Of a DNA stretch of 20,970 nucleotides, positions 8,004 to 17,019 are shown piece after piece. The notes under the pieces were generated by a model that saw only the letters and a list, made by a program, of their open reading frames with translations, was not told the DNA's origin and ran no database searches. The position numbers and the translations under genes are program-made. The number at the start of each line of letters is the position of its first letter. The stretch's first letter is position 1. The DNA lies in assembly GCA_025399215.1 (NCBI GenBank), contig MU621378.1, forward strand, positions 1 to 20,970, in the 5' to 3' direction. Source of the DNA: Globomyces pollinis-pini. Lineage: Eukaryota > Chytridiomycota > Chytridiomycetes > Rhizophydiales > Globomycetaceae.

Positions 8004-9377
8004 ATGGTTACTCTCCCACAATCGCGATTTGTAAAACCTGTAGGAAGTCGGTTTGTTCTGGAAGGAAAGGATTACTTCGTCTACTCTGCCAACTATTGGC
8101 AAGCAATGAATTTAGGATCTTCTGGACCCAAGGGTGATCGAAGTAAACTCCTGCAAGACTTGGATTTTATGAAATCGAAAGGAATCAACAATCTTCGTTT
8201 AATGGCATCTTCAGAAGGACCTGATACAGAACCTTTTAGAATGACTCCCTCTTTAATGACATCTCCAGGGGTATATAACGAACAAGTTTTAGACGGACTT
8301 GATTTTGCTTTATCTGAAATCTCAAAACGTGGTCTCACGGCTGTCTTATGTTTCAATAACTTTTGGCATTGGTCTGGTGGATTCTCACAATATGTTTCGT
8401 GGATTACCAACACTTCAATTCCGTATCCACCGTCCTGGAGCGCTGAATTGGGTGACTATACTGATCATGCTCTTGGGGAAATTGAAGGCTCAAAGTCATG
8501 GGAAAGTTTCATCGAATATTCGAAGCGATTCTATAATGATCCAGAGGTTGCACCTATTGCACAAAATATGTACTTTGCTCATGTCAAATTCATTCTAAAC
8601 CGGCGAAATCCATACACAGGATTGTTATACTGTGATGACCCAAGCATTTTTTCATTAGAATTATGCAATGAGCCTCAAACTCCCACTTTTGAATGGTGTA
8701 ATGAAACCGCCAAATACTTCAAAAGCCTTGCTCCAAATCATATGGTTACTGTTGGGTTGGAATCGAAGTTTGATCAACTTGATTTCAATCAAGCACATTC
8801 ATCTGAATATATAGATTACTGCACTAATCATATTTGGGTTCAAAATCGGGGAGAATATGACATGTTGGATCCAAGGGAAGAAAATATCAATCATGCAATT
8901 GAATGGGGGATAGAGGTGGTTGGAAGATGCAATTCATGGGCGTTGGAGCTTTGCAAACCACTTGTGTTAGAAGTGGGTATTTGTTTAATAACACTCTAGG
9001 AATTCGGGTTTCCAAGAGACAATTTTTCTGCAGAAGAGAAATCAAAAATTTATAGCCATGAAAATCCAATTTGCAATAGGTTAAAAGTGTTTGGATCTGA
9101 TAAATAGGGATCGATATTATAGTGCCTTACTTTCCAGAGCAGTTAAAATACGGCAGCAGGGTGGATCATATTGTGGGTTTGGCTTTTGGGTATATTCGGG
9201 TTGTTCGCGTCCTTTAGAGAATGATTGGATTGGCGATCCTCATCATGAAGGTAAGATGACAATGATACTCACGATGATGAAGCTCCTGGATGGTATGGAA
9301 TCTATGATAAAGATGAATCTACGTTGAACATTATGCAAAACATTGCAGACTCTGCTTCACTAATAAATGATTTTTAA
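8004..9377 (+). CDS. GH5 beta-mannanase/mannosidase-like enzyme, no signal peptide, 4 exons
   Basis: CDS: join(8004..8972, 9000..9079, 9108..9250, 9283..9377), 428 residues. The N-terminus (MVTLPQSRFVKPVGSRF) is not hydrophobic, unlike the two neighbouring GH5 proteins, so a cytosolic or unconventionally exported enzyme is likely. Motifs are YWQAMNLGSSGPKGDRSKLL, NNLRLMASSEG, LELCNEPQTP (acid/base E223), TNHIWVQN and VLEEFGFPRD (nucleophile E324, the first residue of exon 2). The C-terminal block GDPHHEAPGWYGIYDKD is complete only after splicing. The pattern (GDR, ASSEG, GDPPHEP-GW-SVYD) resembles GH5 mannanases common in bacteria more than the fungal secreted type next door. Introns are 27, 28 and 32 nt. 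It probably trims manno-oligosaccharides after import; this is inference from the missing signal. Confidence 0.85.
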
Positions 9378-9646
9378 AGCAGATCCATTCAATCATGACT
9401 AATTTCGAGATGAAAATAGTACAAGGGCATGTATTGCGAATAGTATTTATTTATTTTGTTTTTGTTTGAGAGACTGGTTAACCTGCTTTGATTGTCAAGA
9501 GTTCAATTGTTGATAATAACCGCAAGATTTGCGTTAGAGTTCAACAGTTGATAGCAATCACAATAGCAATTGTGTTTAATACAAAGTAATTAATTCTAAG
9601 ATGTATGAGAGATTCATTGATTTTATTTAGCCAAACAAGATTCTTT
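9378..9646. other. Convergent 3' intergenic region
   Basis: 269 bp between converging stops. It contains two imperfect copies of an AGAGTTCAAnnGTTGATA element (about 9498 and 9536). AATAAA on the minus strand (9622-9627) lies about 20 nt past the stop of the minus-strand GH5 gene and may be its poly(A) signal. No gene is seen. Confidence 0.4.
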
Positions 9647-10964
9647 TTATTTCAACCCCATGAATTTCTTGTACATTGATTCTCCATGATTGATAATGAT
9701 TGATTGAACTTCCTGGTTAGACTTGCAAACGCCATAGATCAACCCCACATTATCAGGAATTTCAACACATGGTAACGTTCCATTCTGTGATAACCATAAC
9801 CACATCAAACTTCCAGTCAGATTGAGATCTTCAATTTTCTTTTGGATCTTGGGAAAGTTTCTGTTTCTCATTTCTGGTCTACCAGCAGCGTATTCTGAAA
9901 TTAGCAATTGTATCTACATACCTCCGGCATACAATGGTTTTCCAACTTTTTTGGCAACATTATGATGATCTTCGATGTATTTTAGAGTATTTTCGATGTA
10001 TTGAGGATCGTTTGGAGTGTTCCATTGGTCAAAGTAAGCATGAAAGGAAAGAATGTCAATTTCAGGAAGCAATGCATTAGCATAAAAATCCATCCCTGAA
10101 GATCCATCCCAAACATTGCTGTATGCTCCGCCGTAACTTAATCCTCTAATTAGTTAAATGTATACCATGCATTTACCGATCATTGAAAAAGCCTTCATCA
10201 CCAATAGAAATCAAATGATTTGAGTCAAAACTTTTGATATATGCTGACATTTCTTTTATCCAAGCAGTCACCATTTGAGAATTACAACCCGGATCGCTTG
10301 GTTCGGGATAGCCATTACAGCGAAATTCATTGCCTAATTCGATAATAGCAATAGTTGGATCATCTTTGTACTTTAGTCCGGTGAGGGGGTTGTACCTATT
10401 CAGTACATGGTAAACGTAGCGTTTGAATTGAGCCTTAACTGCTTCGTTCCAGTAAAAATCAGAGTGGAACTTGCTCGGATTGGTTGAGAATTTACGAACC
10501 CACCAGTCAATTCCTCCAAAATCTTTCCAGTTATTTGTCAGAGAGACTGTCAGTTTCACGCCATATTGTTTGGCCGCTTGGATGACGCGATCAAATCGGC
10601 CAATTCCACTTTCTGGATCATCATTAAAGATAACTTGCCCATTTTCCGCTTCAGTAAACCAAAATCGGTAAGGTACGTATGAGCCGTCTGAGCAACTCTT
10701 CCCATCACAAAATAGCCAAGTACGAACCATGGTCGCCTTAATATCAACAAAGTCTTGAAAGTAAAATGGCAAATCAGAAGCTTGTGTGTAGAATAGCCGA
10801 TATACATTTACACCACTGAAGTAGAATGGCCTTCCAGCCAAAAGAGTAACTTCGCCATTCGTTTTTAAAAACGAGTTCATTTGTTCACCAGTTAATAAAG
10901 AAGACTGAGATGGTGCTGCTGAGAGAAAAGTGACAAGATTGATGAGGCTATGAAAAAGCAACAT
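9647..10964 (-). CDS. Secreted GH5 mannanase-like paralogue, 3 exons, NEF active-site variant
   Basis: CDS: complement(join(9647..9894, 9922..10145, 10177..10964)), 419 residues. The N-terminus MLLFHSLINLVTFLSAAPSQ is a likely secretion signal. It is collinear with the GH5 protein at 6298-7590 (FYFSGVNVYRLFY, MVRTWLFCDGKS, VWDGSSGMDFYANALLPEI, SFHAYFDQW). The proposed acid/base is E213 in ELGNEFRC, where the near-invariant NEP of the family is NEF. The nucleophile is E338 in LYAGEYAAG, whose codon is split by the second intron. H298 is kept. Introns are 31 and 27 nt; the paralogue at 6298-7590 has none, so introns were gained or lost after duplication. It is likely an active or subtly altered extracellular mannanase. 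Loss of the proline next to the catalytic Glu is unusual, but does not by itself show inactivity. Confidence 0.88.
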
Positions 10965-11821
10965 TTAAGGTGAGGAAGTATATCGAAGGAAACAGTTCTA
11001 CTATAAGTAAAACGCAAGATCAGATGACTGTAATCTTCTATCAAACCAAATAACTTGTGTTTTGGTCAGCGTTTTGGTAATTTTGATCATTTTGATATCA
11101 GGTGACTTTTTTGCATATGGTCCACCAATTCTGGTATTCTGGTGTTGCCTACCCATTTGGATGGTTAAACGTGGCTGAATCAAGTGACAGTTCAAAGAAA
11201 TTTTATGGATGATAGATTACCGACCAATCAGTTGAAAGAAGTGACGCATAACAGTTCGTTTTAAATACATCAAAGAAGCATTCATTTCTTTCCCATCGGC
11301 AGGTTAATGAAGATGAGATTTGAAATCTAAAACCTATCAGCGAAACGTCCACAACACAAATGTATTAATTATTCACAGGGTTAGATCAGATTTAGGTCCT
11401 TTCGAAAAGCTCAAAAAATTTTAGGGTATGGGGTATCTTATCCCATTGCTTAATCCAAATATTAGCTGCATACAAGCTGCTATAGTATTCCTAGAGAGGC
11501 TGCAGCGAAATTCAAAAATCATTAGTCTCCCTCCACAGAACGCTCTTTCAGAAGGAGTAGAAGTTCCTTAGACTGCCAATTAATCTCTAACCATTCTTGA
11601 CAAGTTATTTATTGACTCTCTAATAACTCCACACCATACAATGTGAATGATGGACAGTACCTACAGATAAGTCCAGTTCTGATTAATTATCACAAGTAAT
11701 CTGTATCAGGAAAACCCCAAGATTATCGATTGTACAATAGTTTTTTCATTACTTCTACCATCTTGAATGCGTACAATACCCGTCGATAATCTGGTTTAAT
11801 GTTTGCGAGATATATGAATGA
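10965..11821. other. Intergenic region upstream of third GH5 gene
   Basis: The first 230 bp are the promoter of the minus-strand GH5 gene and include CAGGTGACTTTT (11099-11110) and GTGGCTGAATCAAGTGAC (11171-11188), counterparts of blocks in the promoter of its paralogue. Further right, a plus-strand ORF of 47 codons (11428-11571, MGYLIPLLNPNISCIQAAIV) has no recognisable match. I see no RNA gene or larger coding region. Confidence 0.4.
11099..11188 (-). promoter_or_regulatory. Shared promoter blocks of GH5 paralogues
   Basis: Read on the coding strand, AAAAGTCACCTG lies 135-146 bp upstream of this GH5 start. The same 12-mer in the same orientation lies 189-200 bp upstream of the paralogue starting at 7590. 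A second 18-bp block (11171-11188 here, 7866-7883 there) matches at 15 of 18 positions, and the order of the two blocks is conserved. This may be a common regulator site or simply residue from the gene duplication. Confidence 0.45.
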
Positions 11822-12159
11822 ATTCAATTCTCAAACCATCACTCTCTAAAAGAAATTGATGAGGAAATAGTGAAGATTTTAAGTCATCTGGCACCCATTA
11901 TGGTTTATTTACATTGAGTAATTTATTGAATGGCCCCCAATCGATCCATTCTCCAGGATGTTATCACAAAAATGATTCAGATAAACAAGAAAAGGGCTAT
12001 AGAAGATATGTTTCAAAGGACTGGATGAAGGATTCATCAGAGGATAAAACAGGATGGAATAGATATCCTGTTTTGGCAGAAGATGTTGATGATCTGGAAA
12101 TTATTGAAGAATTTGATAACATCTGGATAATGGTGAAATTCAATTTGGGTGGAAATTAA
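11822..12159 (+). pseudogene. Coding-like fragments of an unknown protein, frame-shifted
   Basis: One frame (11822-11914) reads HHSLKEIDEEIVKILSHLAP and ends at a TGA (11915-11917). An overlapping frame (11914-12159) continues with acidic, Trp-containing sequence (DWMKDSSEDKTGWNRYPV, then LEIIEEFDNIWIMVKFNLGG) and stops at TAA 12157-12159. Both have a protein-like residue mix, but there is no suitable ATG and no clear intron joining them. This could be a degraded gene or the last exon of one I cannot trace. It ends about 150 bp from the convergent 3' end of the ABC transporter gene. I recognise no domain. Confidence 0.3.
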
Positions 12160-12202
12160 ATTCGAAAAAAAGTTCTTTTTGCATCCCTTGAATTACTACA
12201 CA

Positions 12203-12219
12203 AACCCTAAGTTAGGGTT
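12203..12219. repeat. Inverted telomere-like palindrome
   Basis: AACCCTAA-G-TTAGGGTT is a perfect 8-bp inverted repeat made of one telomere-type unit in each orientation. It lies between the fragment ending at 12159 and the 3' end of the ABC transporter gene. It may be a chance palindrome or the scar of an end-joining event. Confidence 0.55.
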
Positions 12220-12311
12220 ACATAAAAGCCCTAGTGTATATACTATAATCGTACAAAGTACGTCACCGGGTTCAAGATACACAAAACAATAATTTTTAAC
12301 ACTATTATAAT

Positions 12312-15300
12312 CTATTTGCTATTATGCTGTTTTGCCAGCAACTTGATATTATTTGTGTTATCTATTCCAGTGGCAGACACTAATTGGAAAAATGAAGAAC
12401 TTTGATCTTGTAGTAACTGATATGGAGTATCAAATTCTACTAATTCCCCATCATCTAAAACCATTACTTTGTCGAATTCGGAAATAGTGTTCAGTCGATG
12501 TGCAATAGATATCACGGTAGTGTTTTTGAAAGTAGTTTTAATTATTTTTTGAATGTTAGTGTCTGATGTCCCATCAACAGATGCTGTAGCCTCATCCAAA
12601 ATCAGAATCTTTGGTTTTGCTAAGATGGATCGACAAAGACATAACAATTGTCGTTGCCCCAAGGAAAGGTTTTCACCATTTAATTCAACGAGTGAATCGA
12701 GTTTGCCTTCCATACATTCAACGGCTTCTTTCATACCTACTGCTTCTAATGATTCCCATAACTCTGGATCATCATAAGTCTTATCAAGTAGAAGATTATA
12801 TCGAATTGTTCCTTGAAACATCACTGGCTCTTGTGGGATCATTTGAACTCTACTACGCAGTGTCTTCAATCCTAATGACTGGATATCAATCCCATCAATT
12901 TTGATATTTCCTCTAGCCGGTTCGATGATTCGAAAAATGGACGAAACTAATGTCGATTTACCACTTCCAGTTCGACCACAAACCCCAATGTTTTCACCCG
13001 GTTTGACACTAGCTGATAAATTTTTCACTATCAATGGTGAATCGTCAGCATATTTCAAATCTAGACTATTGAACTCGATAGAACCACTTATAGGCCATAG
13101 TTCAGGAGCAGGGTCACTTTCATTCAACTCATTTCCTTCAGCTTTCAAATCGTAGGCATAATGAGTCAATCTCTCGACGGAATTCATCTACAAGTGTTAC
13201 AAAATACACAGTACCTGTGATTCGCCGTAGCCCATTAGAATTAGCACACTCCCGATTGTAGTAGATAACGTTGAAGTGTAAGTTAATGCTAAACCAATGG
13301 CAGCAGATAGTTGAGGAGATGATTCTTTTGCTTGGGTCCCAATTATGCATACCATAAGAGTTAGAATTGAAGTTAGATAGCCAACACGCAAATCAAACCA
13401 CATTGACATTCCAAATAACATGAAGTAAACCGCGCCGTTATTGTCAACCAGTTTTTGATGCTGCTGTACCCAAATATTTTGAGCATTATATGCTCTGATA
13501 GTCGATAAGCCAGACAACCCTTCACTGACCCAAGAATCTAACGGTGATGTTTCCAATGAAAATAGCCTTCTCAATTCAATATTACCAGGTTGAAAAAACA
13601 CAAATAATCGCCAACAGCAAGCCAGAATTAATAATATTAACGCTACACTATAAAATTTCAAGATTATTACCAATCAAATAGAAACTAGCTTGACAAATCA
13701 ATACCAACATGACTATCAAATTGATGATAGCTTGCAATAAACTGATGGTGAAGAAAAGAACGGCTCGATCAAAGAAATTCACATCCGAACTGAACCTAGT
13801 TATGATTCTACCAACAGGATTTGAATCGAAAAATGACATTGGTGCCCTAAGCATTCCTTGTAAAGCGAACTTATGAATTCGCTCGCAAGCTTTTGCGCTT
13901 GAAAATAACATTGTCAAGTATAGAGTTACTAACGTTCAAAAGAAAATATTGTTACACCCTGATCCAACAATCCCTGTACATAACAATACGTAAGTAGTTA
14001 TATAGTATGATTGATTATCATCAGCATCAGACGTGGCAGACCAAATAGAGAGAAAGTATGGCGCCGCAATTGAAAATGCACAATTAACAAGGCAACTGGC
14101 AAATACAGCCAATACAGCCGGAATTCCAAAAGTATTCATTAGTCTCTTATATGCTACTAATTGAACTCTTCCCTGATATAGTTAGTGAATAATTGGCTCG
14201 TTACATCGATTTTTTCTTCCTGTTCCATGAAAGATTCCCCATCTTGATCATCTAGGAATGAAACATCAGTAATTTCATCAACTTCAGTCAACTCTGCTTC
14301 AGTAACATCATCACTCAGTGTTCCAAAATCCGGCATCAGCTCTCTCACTCTACTCGTCATTTGATTAAACAATTTATCGAAATTGCCAACCTCAATAACT
14401 CTTCCTTGATCAACCACAATAATCAAATCCATTTGATTCAAGAATGTTAACTTATGCGTTGCTAGCAAGACAGTTTTCGGTTTCAGGTATTCCAGGATTG
14501 CGTCATTAAACACAGACTTCGCAACTTTCGCATCCAATGCTGCTAAGGGGCTGTCAAGCAGCACAATATCTCGGTCAGAATACATCGCTCGTCCAAGTGC
14601 CAATCGTGACTTTTGCCCACCTGATAAATTAATACCGTTTTCTCCTAGTTGAGTATTTATGCCGTCTTTGAATGTTGAAATATCTTCATTTAGTCCAGAT
14701 GCTTTCAAAACAGCGCGAAACTTATCTTCTTTCCATGGCAATCCAAAGATAATATTATCCTTTATGGATTGGGCAGTAATCCATGGCTCTTGGCCACAAT
14801 ACGCCATTGATCCATTGATGTTCACCTAAAATATTAATAGCGAAGAGTGGTATTACAATTCCATCAACCAGATTCATTTCACCCAGAAGCCCTGAAAGGA
14901 AAGAACTTTTGCCACTACCAACAGTTCCTACGATGGCAACTTTCGAACCTTTTGGGATTTGAACTGAAATGTTTTGAAGTTGAAAAGGCTTATGTGTATC
15001 GGCTGGTTCATCCTCTTCATCACTCTCTTCTTCTTCGCCATCCCAGACTACTTTTTTATCAGTCACCCAACTCCAAGAGACTTGATCCAACAAAATAGCA
15101 CTTGAATCTTTATCGGTTTCTTGCTTCACTTGTTGCTCATTGGACATTTCAGGTGCATTCAAAAAATTGGCCATTCGTAGATAAGAAATTTTGCCTGCCT
15201 GAAGCTTAACCACCACATCTGACACAGACTCCATTGGTGGTGCCAGTAAATTCAAGTAAAGTAGGGTGGGGAATATTACTTGTGGGGTCATTGCATTTCC

Positions 15301-16467
15301 TTGGGCAACATATACGAGAAATGTAGCAACTGCTACTAGAGTAGGCGTGGCAGTTGCAGTGGTCTTGGTAATGGCGGAGACGTACCAAATCTTCTTTAAG
15401 AAATTAATTTGTTTCAGTCTAGGTTGTGCGATTTCATCAAAAAAGAAAGATTCTAAGGATTTGAATTTCACAGTTTTCATTCCTATAAAACGTCAGCAAG
15501 TAAATAATGAGTTACCAATTAACATTTCTCGAATTTTAGAGATTCGTTCATCCCCTTTAGTAGCCAAACCTTGATATTGCTTCCCTACATAAGGACCACC
15601 AACTGAAGCAATTAACAATGCTACTAAAATGAAGAGTATTCCAATCCAAAGCGCGGTTCCAACCAACTTCCATAGATAGTAGATTGCCAATGTAAGCTGT
15701 ACTGGTATTAATAAAGTTGTTTGAACACATTGAATGGCTGCATTCAATGTGTCAATATCATTATTGATCATATTCAAGATTCTTCCTTCCGAATATTTTT
15801 TTCTGGATTGGACAGACAAAATAAATGACTTTTCATAAATAGCATTTCGCAATACAGACTCGACAATCTGACTAGCTCTTCCATCTATCATGGTTGATAC
15901 AATGTAAGAAATGAGAATTGTAAGTTGAGTGACAAATAGGATTATAGTAAGTACCCACCCATTATTGATCCAAATTGATTCAACATTATTTGGATTGATA
16001 AACTTGATCATCTACGGAATGTTAATTATGTATGATTTTGTAGATATATGATAAAATGTGAATTTCATAATCAGTGTCATATTACCATTTCAACAAACTG
16101 TGGATTGATTAAAAGAAGGATTTCATTAAGGGATAGAAAGAACAAACCAGCCAACAGCTGTGGCCAAACAAGCTTTAGTAACCAAGTTATCAAACTGGAA
16201 TCTTCGCTTTTTTTTTGAATAATTTTGAACTTGTCAGATAAATACTCGGTTGTGTGTTCTTCAGCAAACTTGTATAAATCCTAAGCATTAGATTGAGAAA
16301 AATTCATAAACTACATCTTTAGTAATAGTTCTTGTGTTGGATATGCGTAATATTTTTGTTAACCATGAGATAGTCATGAATTGCCAAAGACTGAAATCCA
16401 TTGTATATCTTTTCTTCATAGTGGAGACGGGAGCAATCCTGCTCACATCTTCTTCATTTGGTTCCAT
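12312..16467 (-). CDS. ABCC/MRP-type ABC exporter, 9 exons, 1292 aa
   Basis: CDS: complement(join(12312..13187, 13215..13642, 13671..13928, 13956..14143, 14167..14825, 14857..15482, 15516..16011, 16086..16280, 16315..16467)). The order is TMD1-NBD1-TMD2-NBD2 without the extra TMD0 of long MRPs. NBD1 has Walker A GTVGSGKS (467-474), signature LSGGQ (557-561) and Walker B ending LLDSP, with Ser582 where the catalytic Glu would be. NBD2 has GRTGSGKS (1072-1079), LSLGQ and LILDEA, with Glu1200 kept. Family landmarks REMLIGMKTVKF, LRAPMSFFDSNPVGRI, GLSTIRAY and SQMNSVERL are restored across junctions. Introns are 34, 74, 33, 31, 23, 27, 28 and 27 nt. The 23-nt one (14144-14166) is the least certain. 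An acidic linker (EEEESDEEDEPA) lies before NBD1. ABCC pumps export organic anions and conjugates at plasma or vacuolar membranes. Divergence from an NRPS gene suggests peptide export or self-protection (inference). Confidence 0.9.
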
Positions 16468-17019
16468 AAGTCAAGAAGTTTGCATATAGTTCAAAATGCT
16501 TTTGAACACGAAATTGTTTCCGATACAATATTGCATGCAATATTTTGAACACATGGCTGACGTTCATGTGGAAGAGAACTTCAAAGGAGAAAACTTATTG
16601 GCATGTTTTTGGTGAGGCTTTTGTTCTCCCTCATCTTGTTCAATATTTTTTGGTTTCCCTGTATTTTTTAAGCTCAATGTATCAACTCAGAAGCCATCTT
16701 TATCCATTGCAATATATTGCTTGTTTGTTTCAAATCAAAAAAGGTTTTTATGGAGAAGGTATGACAAAGAAAAAGAGCACCAAAAATTCAAAAAGCAAGG
16801 AAAGTAGAAAATTCAATAGAGGTTTATTGACAACAAAAGAAGAAGATATTCTATTTCATTTAATGAACTGTCACGTTCATTACTTATATACAGATGATGT
16901 GTGAAATTTTGTGTATCCAATTATGTGTAACGTTACCAGTTTTCTTGTAATGTGGTCGTACCAGTGGCGAGAAATCGTTAAATTCTGAAAGAATTTCAAA
17001 CCTACCTATACAATTAAAA
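16468..17019. promoter_or_regulatory. Divergent region between ABC exporter and NRPS
   Basis: 552 bp separate the exporter ATG (16467, minus) from the NRPS ATG (17020, plus). AATATTGCATGCAATATT (16527-16544) is a perfect 18-bp palindrome 60 bp upstream of the exporter start. It is bracketed by direct copies of TTTTGAACAC (16500-16509 and 16543-16552, the second overlapping its end). Such a symmetric site fits a dimeric regulator acting on the exporter, and perhaps on the NRPS. A possible small gene occupies 16553-16904. Confidence 0.45.
16553..16904 (+). CDS. Possible small basic protein, two exons
   Basis: A tentative model is join(16553..16611, 16673..16904), 96 residues, starting MADVHVEENFKGENLLACF and ending in a TGA at 16902-16904. 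The proposed 61-nt intron (GTGAGG...TTTAAG) keeps the frame but is about twice the size of most introns in this window. Without splicing, the second frame alone gives up to 119 codons if it begins at a TTG. The C-terminal half is strongly basic (MTKKKSTKNSKSKESRKF) and then acidic. No domain can be named. It may be noncoding leader DNA between exporter and NRPS. Confidence 0.3.

Noticed and set aside
14101..14157. A longer intron of about 60 nt (donor GTAGCA, acceptor CCAG) instead of the 23-nt intron in the ABC gene
   Set aside because: It would delete half of the first transmembrane helix of TMD2. The 23-nt option keeps the full helix and the usual spacing to LSIW. It is not fully excluded.
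16012..16085. Splitting the single 74-nt ABC intron into two short introns with a mini-exon
   Set aside because: No internal AG...GT pair gives a mini-exon that improves the INPQFVEMMIKFINP junction. One 74-nt intron is the simpler choice.
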